Shown here: piece by piece, positions 1 to 6,009 of the stretch
Numbering within the stretch: position 1 is the stretch's first letter
Layout of the letters: each line of letters opens with the position of its first letter
NCBI GenBank assembly: GCA_025938055.1
Contig: JAICQC010000285.1
Coordinates: forward strand, 1-6,009
Reading direction: 5' to 3'
DNA: 6,009 nt
Source of the DNA: Anaerolineales bacterium
GTDB taxonomy: Bacteria; Chloroflexota; Anaerolineae; Anaerolineales; Villigracilaceae
Translations under genes and position numbers: made by a program
Notes under the pieces: generated by a model
What the model was told of the DNA's origin: nothing
The model's input: only the letters and a program-made list of their open reading frames with translations
The model's database searches: none

Positions 1-623
1 AGAGGTCCCCAAACCGGGTCAACATTCACCTGGACGGGGAATTTGCCTTCGGGCTGGCTCGGATTGTCGCGGCATGGCTGAGAGTGGGTCAGGAATTGAG
101 TGAAGAGAAGATCGAGCAGCTGCAGGCGGAGGATGCGCGTGAACGGGCGTTTCAGCAGGCAATGCTCTTCCTGAGCTACCGCGCACGCTCCGAATCCGAG
201 ATTCGGCAGAACCTCCGCAAGCATGAGATCCCGGAGCCGGTCATCGAGCAGACGCTCGAGCGACTGCGGCAGAATGGACTTGCAAACGATAACCAATTTG
301 CTCGTGCGTGGGTGGAAAACCGTAGTGCGTTTCGCCCGCGTAGCCGCCGGTTGATGGCGATGGAACTTCGCCAGAAGGGTCTCTCGGATGAGGCTGTCTC
401 CTCGGCTGTAGAGGGTGTGGACGATGAGGCACTCGCGTACGAGGCGGCTCAAAAAAGAGTGACCAGACTAAAGAGCCTGGAGTGGAACGAGTTTCGCAAG
501 AAAATGAGCGATTTCCTCGCCCGACGTGGATTTTCCTACTCTGTGATTGCGCCGGTCGTCACACGCATATGGAACGAGGCGCACAAGGATGAACAACACT
601 ATGAAGAAGAGGATTTAACATGA
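1..623 (+). CDS. recX: RecX family regulatory protein (5' end cut by window edge)
   Basis: RecX binds RecA filaments in the cytoplasm and modulates recombination and the SOS response. The reading frame is open from base 3, giving 206 visible codons, and the true start lies before the window. The residues ahead of the GTG at 84 read RSPNRVNIHLDGEFAFGLAR, matching the conserved N-terminal segment of RecX proteins (compare RVNIFLDEKYAFSV in Bacillus subtilis, from memory). That GTG is therefore internal, and roughly 10-15 residues are probably missing. The body shows the helical RecX repeats: 'FLSYRARSESEIRQNLRKHEIP', 'LANDNQFARAWVENRSAFRPRS' with 'MELRQKGLSDEAV', and a third repeat with 'FLARRGFSYSVIAPVV'. 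The C-terminus is acidic. The stop codon overlaps the rny start as ATGA, so the two genes are cotranscribed and probably translationally coupled. The family assignment is firm. The exact effect on RecA in this organism is not visible from sequence. Confidence 0.93.
   Translation, partial: RSPNRVNIHLDGEFAFGLARIVAAWLRVGQELSEEKIEQLQAEDARERAFQQAMLFLSYRARSESEIRQNLRKHEIPEPVIEQTLERLRQNGLANDNQFARAWVENRSAFRPRSRRLMAMELRQKGLSDEAVSSAVEGVDDEALAYEAAQKRVTRLKSLEWNEFRKKMSDFLARRGFSYSVIAPVVTRIWNEAHKDEQHYEEEDLT
606..613 (+). promoter_or_regulatory. ribosome binding site of rny
   Basis: The purine run GAAGAGGA lies inside the last codons of recX, about 7 nt before the rny ATG at 620. Spacing and composition are normal for a Shine-Dalgarno site. 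This supports the ATG in the ATGA overlap as the true rny start. Confidence 0.7.
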
Positions 624-2146
624 ACCCGATCGCCTGGATCATTGCCATACTTTTTTTAATTGTGGGGGTTGCTGTTGGTTACTTTTTTCACCGTTATCAG
701 GTGGAGATTGCCCGCAGAAACCAACAGGAAAAAGCCGATAATATTCTCAAGGGAGCCAGCGAGCAGGCACGCCTGATTGAAAGTCAGGCGCGTGAGAACG
801 CTGTCAAGATCGTGCAGGCTGCCGAAGCGGAGATCAAGGAACGCCGCGTCGAACTGAACAAAGAGACGGAGCGGCTCGACAAGCGTCGCTCCGAGCTTGA
901 TAACCGCGTAGACCGGCTGGAACAACGTGAGCAGACCATCAACAAACGTCAGTCGCAGATCGATCGACGTGGAAATGAGATCGAAAAGCTGTACGAAGAC
1001 CAGGTCAAGAAACTTGAGTTTATCGCCCAAATGACACCGGATGACGCAAAGAAAGAGCTTTTTGCGGCAGTCGAAAAGGAAGCTCGCGGCGACATGGCGC
1101 GCATCATCCGCCAGATCGAGGCGGAGGCGCGCGAACAGGGCGAAAAGCGCGCCCGCAAGCTGATCGCGGACGCCATCCAGCGCGTCGCATCTGAGCACGT
1201 TGCAGAGGTCACGCGCGCCGTTGTCACACTCCCCAACGAAGAGATGAAGGGGCGTATCGTCGGGCGCAACGGACGCAATATCAAAGCCTTTGAGCAGGCC
1301 GCCGGCGTGGACGTGATCGTGGACGACACGCCTGATTCCGTCACGGTTTCGTGCTTCGACTCGGTTCGGCGCGAGATCGGTCGTCGTGCGCTGGCAAAAC
1401 TGATTCTGGATGGCAGAATCCATCCCGCGCACATTGAAAAAATTGTTGAGGACGAAACCCGGGCTGTAGAAAAGATCATCAACGAAGCCGGTGAGCAGGC
1501 GGCGTATGATGCCAACATCACAGGCTTGCATCCCGAGGTGATGCGCATGATGGGTCGCCTCAAATTCAGGACGTCCTATGGACAGAACCAGCTTGCCCAC
1601 GCGGTGGAAGTGTCGAAGCTTGCGGGCATCCTGGCGGCTGAGATCGGCGCAAATGTGGAACTCTCCAAACAGGGCGGCTTCCTGCACGACATAGGCAAAG
1701 CCATGGACCACAACCAGGAAGGGACACACGCCAAACTGGGTGCTGAGTTCTGCCGGCGTTACGGCGTGAATTCCGTGGTGGTCAATGCAATCGAATCGCA
1801 CCATCATGAGGTGGACCAACTGACGGTGGAAGCAGTCATCGCCGAAGCCGCGGATGCCATCTCAGGCGCGCGCCCCGGTGCCCGCCGCGAAGACCTGGAG
1901 GCGTACATCAAACGGATCCGTTCCCTGGAGGAAATGTCAATGTCCTTCGAAGGCGTGCAGCAAGCCTTTGCCATCCAGGCGGGTCGTGAAGTGCGCATTA
2001 TCGTCAAGCCGGATGCCATCGACGACCTGGCATCGGCAAGGCTGGCGCGCGATGTTGCCAAGAAGATCGAAGAGACCATGCAGTATCCGGGTCAGATCAG
2101 AGTGACGGTGATACGCGAAACAAGGGCAACCGAGATCGCGAAGTAA
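620..2146 (+). CDS. rny: Ribonuclease Y, membrane-anchored endoribonuclease
   Basis: RNase Y starts mRNA decay by endonucleolytic cleavage at the inner face of the membrane. At 508 residues it has the usual family length, and all expected parts are in order. There is one N-terminal membrane helix (about 4-23), then a long charged coiled coil (about 30-200) rich in Glu, Arg and Lys. A KH RNA-binding domain follows, with 'GRIVGRNGRNIKAFE' (GXXG loop G215-R-N-G218). The HD phosphohydrolase domain carries His327 and the metal-binding pair His356-Asp357 in 'LHDIGKAMDH', plus 'ESHHHE' at 392-397. The C-terminal part includes the conserved 'ISGARPGARREDLEAYIKRIRSLEEM'. The common KH signature in the family is GREG; here it is GRNG, a mild variant that keeps both glycines. 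The start is set by the ATGA overlap with recX and a good ribosome binding site. The catalytic residues are intact, so the enzyme should be active. Confidence 0.97.
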   Translation: MNPIAWIIAILFLIVGVAVGYFFHRYQVEIARRNQQEKADNILKGASEQARLIESQARENAVKIVQAAEAEIKERRVELNKETERLDKRRSELDNRVDRLEQREQTINKRQSQIDRRGNEIEKLYEDQVKKLEFIAQMTPDDAKKELFAAVEKEARGDMARIIRQIEAEAREQGEKRARKLIADAIQRVASEHVAEVTRAVVTLPNEEMKGRIVGRNGRNIKAFEQAAGVDVIVDDTPDSVTVSCFDSVRREIGRRALAKLILDGRIHPAHIEKIVEDETRAVEKIINEAGEQAAYDANITGLHPEVMRMMGRLKFRTSYGQNQLAHAVEVSKLAGILAAEIGANVELSKQGGFLHDIGKAMDHNQEGTHAKLGAEFCRRYGVNSVVVNAIESHHHEVDQLTVEAVIAEAADAISGARPGARREDLEAYIKRIRSLEEMSMSFEGVQQAFAIQAGREVRIIVKPDAIDDLASARLARDVAKKIEETMQYPGQIRVTVIRETRATEIAK

Positions 2147-2172
2147 CCCTGCCGATTTTCTTTCTCCATCAC

Positions 2173-2225
2173 GCTGGCTGGTGCAATCGTATGGTTGTCT
2201 ATACGAAGCTCCAGCCAGCATTTTT
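2173..2225 (+). terminator. Rho-independent terminator after rny
   Basis: An imperfect hairpin starts 26 bases after the rny stop. The outer stem pairs GCTGGCTGG (2173-2181) with CCAGCCAGC (2211-2219), nine perfect pairs. A T-T mismatch, two GC pairs, a small A-rich internal loop and a six-pair inner stem follow (TCGTAT 2187-2192 with ATACGA 2201-2206), closing on an 8-nt loop. Five T residues follow at 2221-2225. The opposite strand has no T-tract after the hairpin, so the signal acts in one direction. It separates the recX-rny unit from the kinase operon. Confidence 0.85.
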
Positions 2226-2252
2226 GTAAAGAAAATGTGCTGCTCTTATTAT
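2224..2252 (+). promoter_or_regulatory. candidate sigma-70 promoter, distal, for the kinase operon
   Basis: TTGTAA (2224-2229, four of six matches to TTGACA) is followed after 17 bp by TATTAT (2247-2252, five of six matches to TATAAT). Transcription would begin near 2259, at or within the AGGAGG motif (2258-2263). The -35 element overlaps the T-tract of the rny terminator. Spacing is ideal but the region is AT-rich, so chance matches are possible. Confidence 0.4.
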
Positions 2253-2279
2253 TTTGCAGGAGGCAATCATCATTATAAT
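2253..2279 (+). promoter_or_regulatory. candidate promoter with consensus -10 box next to the kinase start
   Basis: A perfect TATAAT sits at 2274-2279, ending 8 nt before the kinase ATG at 2288. Transcription from it would begin at about 2286-2288, giving a leaderless or nearly leaderless mRNA. The best -35 match is TTTGCA (2253-2258, four of six), with a short 15-bp spacer. A perfect AGGAGG (2258-2263) lies between the two boxes. It ends 24 nt before the ATG, too far for a normal Shine-Dalgarno, and all three frames after it hit stops before any ATG or GTG other than the kinase start. Confidence 0.45.
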
Positions 2280-2287
2280 TACTGACT

Positions 2288-4933
2288 ATGGTGGCTGAAC
2301 GAACGGCGGGCCTGTTTGAAGAACTTATCGCGATACATTCTCTCGCGCGGTTTCGCCTATGGATTGTTGCCAGCCTGGTACTGCTTTATATCATTACCTT
2401 TCCGATTTTTAGATCCATCCTGCTGGTCTCTGTGCCTGTCGCGGTCGCGGGCTGGTTCTATTATCGGAGTGGGGGCATTCTGGCATCCATCCTGGCTTTT
2501 GTTCTAAACCTTCTTCTTTTTCATCAGTTTATCGGGCCGCTAAGCTGGAACACGCTTTTCGATCTGGAAAACGGCTTCCTCCCAGGACATATCTTCGTTG
2601 TTGTGCTCGGCATCCTGATTGGGTATTTACGCAGCGTCTTTGAGAATCTCTTTCAACTCCACGAAAGATTACGCTCGCAGGAACGGTTTCTCAGTCTTTC
2701 GAATATGATCGTCAAAAAAATTCTGGCGCCCAGTAGACCAGAGCGACTCTTTGACGACGTGACCAACCACCTGACCAACTTGTTTGTGGCAGATCATGGT
2801 TACATCACACGCTGGGATCCCGTTCAGGAAAAGGCATTCCTGGTTGCCGCGACCACTTCGTTCGACGATCCTTCCCTGAACATCGAACTGGATCCAAACG
2901 AAGCCAGAATTACCGAGCAGGTATTGCAGACCGGACAGGTCCTGGTGATTGAGGATCTCAAGAATACATCGTACAACCTCAATCTCTTCAGTCCATCGAA
3001 TACATCTCACCCGGCTCGATCGGCGATTTGCCTGCCATTGGTGGCAAGAGAATATAAGTTCGGTACGGCAATCCTTGCCTATGATTCTCCGCGTGAATAC
3101 AGCAGTGAAGATGTAACGTATGCAGAGAGGGTTGGCTATCAAATTGCCCTGGCGCTCTGGACGGTACAACAGGATGAAATCAGCCAGAAGCAGCTCAATG
3201 AGACAAGGACGCTGATGCAGATTGGACAGACATTGAGCGAGACGGAACGTGTGGGGTTAAATGTCGTTCTTCAGTTGATCGTTGATGCAGCCCGGACGTT
3301 GATTCCGCAGGCACAGAAAAGTGTTATTCATCTGGTCGATAAAGATAACCAGTCGCTGGTGCCGCAAGCCACTTCAGGGTTTCGCGATGAGGAAAAGATC
3401 ATTCCGAACCTGAGAATGAATGTTGGAGCCGGCGCGGCTGGCCAGGTCTTGCGCGACGGGATCACAATCAATATCGCGGATGTAAATAACGACCCGCGCT
3501 TTCTGAAAATGGACCTTAAACCTGCCTACCAGTCTCTTCTGGTTGCGCCAGTACAAACTGCCAGCAAACAGCTTGGGACTATTAGTGTCGAGAGTGAAAA
3601 AACCCGGGCCTTTTCAGAACATGAGGCAGAGCTTCTAAAGGCATTAGGCAATCAGGCTGCCATCGCCATTGAGAATACCCGCCTGTTCGAAAGTACACAG
3701 CAAAGCCTGAAAGAGGTGAATGCTCTTTATAAAATCAGCCAGGGATTGGCTGCATCGTTGGACACCGATCAACTAATCCAGGATGTTCTGACTATGCTCC
3801 AGCAAAACTTTGGCTATTATTACGTACAGATATTTTTGTTGGATCCTGACAGCGGTGACTTAATTTTCCAAAGGGGCAGCGACGAGATCGGCACGAAGTT
3901 GTTCGAACAGGAGTTTCGCCTGCCCAGAGGCAAGGGCATCATCGGGTACGTTGCCGAAACCGCGAGCCCCTTCGTCACCAACAACGTTGATGACGTGGTG
4001 TTCTTCCACCGCAACCCACTCCTCCCCAATACCCGGTCTGAATTGGCGGTACCTATCAAAGTGGAGGGAAAGGTGGTCGGTGTTTTAGACATACAGCACG
4101 AAACGCCTGACCACCTCTCCGATGAAGACCTGCAGTTGATGATTGCTGTTGCCGACCAGCTGGCAGTCACCCTTCAAAAAGCTAGCCTTTACACGAACCT
4201 GCAGCGGGCTCTGCAACAGGAACATACCATCCGCTCTCAACTCCTTCAAAGTGAGCGGCTTGCGCTTGTTGGCCGCCTGCTCGCCTCCGTTTCTCATGAG
4301 TTGAATAATCCTTTGCAAGCCATTCAAAACGCGCTTTTCCTGTTGAAAGAGGAAGCGAATCTCACCAGACAGGGCAATCAGGATCTGGGCATCATCCTTT
4401 CGGAGACGGAACGCATGGCAGCCCTGATCGAGCGACTGCGAAGTGCGTATCGGCCTGCCCGTATAAAGGATTTCCAGACGGTGGACTTGAATAATCTGGT
4501 TGAGGATGTCTATGCACTAATCACAACGCACATGCGACACAAACAAATTGCATTTGAATTCATCCCGGACGCTGACCTGCCGGTCATTTCAGGGATCTCA
4601 GATCAGATTCGGCAAGTGGTCCTTAACCTTTTCCTCAACGCGATTGAGATTATGAAGCCGGGTGGCTGCCTCACCGTTCAGACCCAGAGGTTGCCCTCTC
4701 AAAACGAAATCCTGTTCGCCGTCAGAGATACGGGTCCTGGCATTGATCCTGAAATCCTGCCGAACATTTTCGAACCGTTTATCACCGGGAAACCGACCGG
4801 CACCGGCCTGGGGCTGACGATCACGCATGACATCATCCATCAGCATCACGGCCGTATCGAGGCGGCAAACCATCCGAACGGGGGAGCCATATTCAGTGTT
4901 TGGCTGCCCATCAATCAGGGAGAAAATAGATGA
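2288..4933 (+). CDS. Membrane-anchored sensor histidine kinase with three GAF domains
   Basis: This 881-residue sensor kinase should autophosphorylate on His670 and pass the phosphate to the regulator encoded next. The N-terminus has about four hydrophobic segments (roughly 23-41, 43-58, 62-80, 100-116) with no large outer loop, so it looks like an anchor or a membrane-embedded sensor. Three GAF domains follow at roughly 145-292, 322-463 and 492-632, joined by helical linkers. A short helix leads to HisKA with the H-box 'SVSHELNNPLQ' (His670; Asn674 at the position often tied to phosphatase activity). The ATPase domain has the N-box 'VVLNLFLNA' (Asn780, Asn784), G1 'DTGPGI' (814-819), F-box 'FEPF' (828-831) and G2 'GTGLGL' (838-843), all intact. 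The short F-to-G2 interval resembles NtrB-type (HPK4) kinases. The only cysteines seen are C248 and C794, so a phytochrome-type bilin attachment is not supported and the GAF ligands are unknown. ATG 2288 is chosen because an in-frame TAA lies at 2276-2278; GTG 2291 is possible. The stop overlaps the next start by ATGA. Confidence 0.95.
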   Translation: MVAERTAGLFEELIAIHSLARFRLWIVASLVLLYIITFPIFRSILLVSVPVAVAGWFYYRSGGILASILAFVLNLLLFHQFIGPLSWNTLFDLENGFLPGHIFVVVLGILIGYLRSVFENLFQLHERLRSQERFLSLSNMIVKKILAPSRPERLFDDVTNHLTNLFVADHGYITRWDPVQEKAFLVAATTSFDDPSLNIELDPNEARITEQVLQTGQVLVIEDLKNTSYNLNLFSPSNTSHPARSAICLPLVAREYKFGTAILAYDSPREYSSEDVTYAERVGYQIALALWTVQQDEISQKQLNETRTLMQIGQTLSETERVGLNVVLQLIVDAARTLIPQAQKSVIHLVDKDNQSLVPQATSGFRDEEKIIPNLRMNVGAGAAGQVLRDGITINIADVNNDPRFLKMDLKPAYQSLLVAPVQTASKQLGTISVESEKTRAFSEHEAELLKALGNQAAIAIENTRLFESTQQSLKEVNALYKISQGLAASLDTDQLIQDVLTMLQQNFGYYYVQIFLLDPDSGDLIFQRGSDEIGTKLFEQEFRLPRGKGIIGYVAETASPFVTNNVDDVVFFHRNPLLPNTRSELAVPIKVEGKVVGVLDIQHETPDHLSDEDLQLMIAVADQLAVTLQKASLYTNLQRALQQEHTIRSQLLQSERLALVGRLLASVSHELNNPLQAIQNALFLLKEEANLTRQGNQDLGIILSETERMAALIERLRSAYRPARIKDFQTVDLNNLVEDVYALITTHMRHKQIAFEFIPDADLPVISGISDQIRQVVLNLFLNAIEIMKPGGCLTVQTQRLPSQNEILFAVRDTGPGIDPEILPNIFEPFITGKPTGTGLGLTITHDIIHQHHGRIEAANHPNGGAIFSVWLPINQGENR
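4917..4922 (+). promoter_or_regulatory. ribosome binding site of the response regulator
   Basis: AGGGAG lies 7 nt before ATG 4930, inside the end of the kinase gene. It supports the start codon in the ATGA overlap and efficient, coupled translation of the regulator with its kinase. Confidence 0.75.
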
Positions 4934-5736
4934 AATCCGATGGACATATCCTGATCGTAGATGATGAAGCCAGCCTGCGCCAGACCCTGGCACGCATCCT
5001 TCAGCGCGCCGGCTTTGAGGTGACAACTTCCACGAATGGAGGCGAGGCACTCAGCCTGCTTTCCCAGCACTCCTTTGACCTGGTCTATCTGGACATCCGC
5101 ATGCCAGACATGAACGGGCTGGAAGTTCTTCAAGCCATTCACGCAAAGTTCCCTGACCTGCCGGTCATTTTGTTCACCGCCCAGCCTGACCTGAATTCAG
5201 CCGTCGAGGCATTGAGGCGCGGCGCGATGGACTATTTACTGAAACCTCTCAAGCCGCAGACAATCATCGATCGCACCCGGTCTATCCTCGCCAACAAACA
5301 AAAGGAGCGCCGGAAGCGTGAACTCCAACGGCAGATTGAGGGCCTACAGGCAGAACTAAACGCCCTGGAAAAGCCGGACCTGCTACAGCCCGACCAGACT
5401 CTGTTGCAGACCAACATCTCTGATGACCGGTTCCTTAGGCGCGGCGCGCTTACACTAGATATGCACACCCACCGCGTGACTATGAACGACCGCGCCATCA
5501 ACCTACCTCCCACCTCCTTCGATTATTTGCTGGTGCTCGCACGCCATACGCCGAATGTGGTCGATTACCAGACTCTCGTTTCAGAAGCGCAGGGCTATGA
5601 AACTGATCCCCATGAGGCGCAGGAGCTGACGAAATGGCATATCCATCACATTCGGCAGGCTCTCGAGCCGGATACGCGCAACCCGATTTATGTGATCAAT
5701 GTTCGGGGGACTGGTTACCGGCTTGTCACGGGCTGA
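4930..5736 (+). CDS. Response regulator: receiver domain plus OmpR/PhoB-type winged helix
   Basis: This is a cytoplasmic transcription factor and the probable partner of the upstream kinase. Its receiver domain (about 5-118) has the acidic pair Asp11-Asp12, phosphoacceptor Asp55 in 'LVYLDIRMPDMNG', Thr83 and Lys105 in 'DYLLKPLKP', so phosphorylation should work. The stretch 'NSAVEALRRGAMDYLLKP' resembles receivers of NtrC-type regulators. A charged, coiled-coil-like linker of about 45-50 residues follows (roughly 119-165, including 'KERRKRELQRQIEGLQAELNALEK'). The C-terminus (about 168-267) is a winged helix of the Trans_reg_C type, with a recognition helix around 'ELTKWHIHHIRQAL' and the wing 'NVRGTGYRLV'. 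At 268 residues it is longer than the usual 220-240 of OmpR-family regulators, and the linker accounts for the difference. The gene overlaps the kinase by four bases. Target genes are unknown; the tandem repeat downstream is one candidate site. Confidence 0.94.
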   Translation: MKSDGHILIVDDEASLRQTLARILQRAGFEVTTSTNGGEALSLLSQHSFDLVYLDIRMPDMNGLEVLQAIHAKFPDLPVILFTAQPDLNSAVEALRRGAMDYLLKPLKPQTIIDRTRSILANKQKERRKRELQRQIEGLQAELNALEKPDLLQPDQTLLQTNISDDRFLRRGALTLDMHTHRVTMNDRAINLPPTSFDYLLVLARHTPNVVDYQTLVSEAQGYETDPHEAQELTKWHIHHIRQALEPDTRNPIYVINVRGTGYRLVTG

Positions 5737-5789
5737 CGCTGACGGTTCGCCAGCTCTCTCGGTGTGTGGGAGGCAAACAGGGGGCTACT

Positions 5790-5809
5790 AACTTTTACCA
5801 ACTTTACCC
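5790..5809 (+). repeat. 10-bp imperfect tandem repeat upstream of the second receiver gene
   Basis: AACTTTTACC (5790-5799) is followed directly by AACTTTACCC (5800-5809): the first six bases are identical and the start-to-start period is 10 bp. It lies in the 120-bp gap between the regulator stop and the next start. OmpR/PhoB-type proteins usually bind direct half-sites about one helical turn apart, so this could be an operator for the upstream regulator. That is an inference; a short, low-complexity repeat can also arise by chance. No convincing terminator was found in the rest of the gap. Confidence 0.4.
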
Positions 5810-5856
5810 AATGTATCCTAACGCTGGATGATGGAATTCCAGGCAAAATTGGGACG

Positions 5857-6009
5857 ATGAACCAAGTTAACTTCGCCCCCACTGACTCGCCTGTCCGCGT
5901 TCTCGTTGTAGACGACCATTTAGGCACCGCCACCACGCTGGCACGTGCCATCGCGCAGTTAGGTCCCGGGGTAGAGGTCATTCCAGCCACCAGCGGCGAG
6001 GAAGCTCTC
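5857..6009 (+). CDS. Receiver-domain (response regulator) protein, 3' end beyond window
   Basis: Only the first 51 codons are present. After a short, non-conserved leader of about 12 residues comes 'VRVLVVDDHLGTATTLARA', a receiver first strand with the acidic pair Asp19-Asp20, then helix 1, 'VEVIPATSGEEAL' (strand 2) and the start of helix 2. The phosphoacceptor Asp would lie beyond the window, so its presence cannot be checked. The protein could be a stand-alone receiver, a regulator with an output domain or a hybrid kinase. ATG 5857 is the only ATG close to the domain in this frame, but its upstream GGGACG is a weak ribosome binding site with short spacing. The frame is open further upstream, so an alternative start is not excluded. 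It is probably part of the same signalling cluster as the kinase and regulator. Confidence 0.8.
   Translation, partial: MNQVNFAPTDSPVRVLVVDDHLGTATTLARAIAQLGPGVEVIPATSGEEAL

Noticed and set aside
241..432. Minus-strand open frame opposite recX
   Set aside because: A short Pro/His/Arg-rich translation typical of a shadow of a GC-rich gene. It is fully inside recX.
656..1819. Long open frame on the minus strand opposite rny (387 codons), and another at 949-1563
   Set aside because: Both lie wholly opposite a clearly conserved RNase Y gene. The translations show no recognisable domain and look like the complement of a codon-biased gene. I saw no ribosome binding site or promoter of their own.
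2720..4190. Phytochrome-like light sensing by the GAF domains
   Set aside because: No cysteine lies at a plausible bilin attachment site in the GAF regions (the only one seen, C248, is in a core strand next to 'LPLV'), and there is no PHY domain or haem oxygenase gene nearby.
5738..5756. Small hairpin after the regulator stop (GCTG...CAGC) as a terminator
   Set aside because: The stem is only four plus two pairs with a mismatch, and a TCTCTC run follows rather than a T-tract. It is too weak to call, so read-through to the next gene is likely.
5634..5831. Plus-strand 65-codon frame starting inside the response regulator
   Set aside because: It begins in another frame within the conserved winged helix, has no ribosome binding site of note and no recognisable similarity.
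5715..5990. Minus-strand open frame across the gap and the second receiver gene
   Set aside because: It runs opposite a plus-strand receiver domain with clear motifs, has no domain of its own and shows composition typical of a shadow frame.
1..6009. A novel defence, mobile or CRISPR-type system
   Set aside because: All genes fall into known housekeeping or signalling families. No repeats in array form, transposase, integrase, toxin-antitoxin pair or tRNA-like attachment site was seen on either strand.

Overview
The window reads as a piece of a bacterial chromosome with moderately high GC and tightly packed genes, all on the + strand. Several things point to a Chloroflexota (Anaerolineae-like) bacterium: a RecX with the N-terminal 'RVNIxLDGEFAFGL' segment followed directly by RNase Y, a large membrane-anchored sensor kinase with three GAF domains, and paired response regulators. 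That assignment is an inference from protein style and gene order. No rRNA or other taxonomic marker is present.

Region 1 (1-2225) is the end of a housekeeping operon. The recX gene (RecA modulator) is cut at its 5' end by the window edge. It overlaps rny (RNase Y, the membrane-anchored endoribonuclease) by four bases (ATGA). A long, imperfect hairpin with a T-tract just after rny closes the unit. recA is a plausible gene upstream of the window, but it is not visible.

Region 2 (2226-2287) is a short AT-rich intergenic stretch with two candidate promoters. One has a consensus TATAAT only 8 nt before the next start codon. A perfect AGGAGG is also present, but it lies too far from the start to act as a normal ribosome binding site.

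Region 3 (2288-6009) is a signalling operon. It begins with an 881-residue sensor histidine kinase (about four membrane segments, three GAF domains, HisKA, HATPase). Next, again overlapping by ATGA, comes a 268-residue response regulator that combines an NtrC-style receiver with an OmpR/PhoB-style winged helix through a long, charged, coiled-coil-like linker. After a 120-bp gap holding a 10-bp tandem repeat, a second receiver-domain gene starts and runs off the window. The likely logic is that GAF-sensed input controls autophosphorylation of His670, the phosphate passes to Asp55 of the regulator, and transcription changes. The second receiver may be a branch or a further relay step.

I saw no tRNA, rRNA, CRISPR array, insertion sequence or integration site. 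The genes belong to known families. The most unusual points are the mixed architecture of the regulator, the start context of the kinase gene and the second receiver gene next door.
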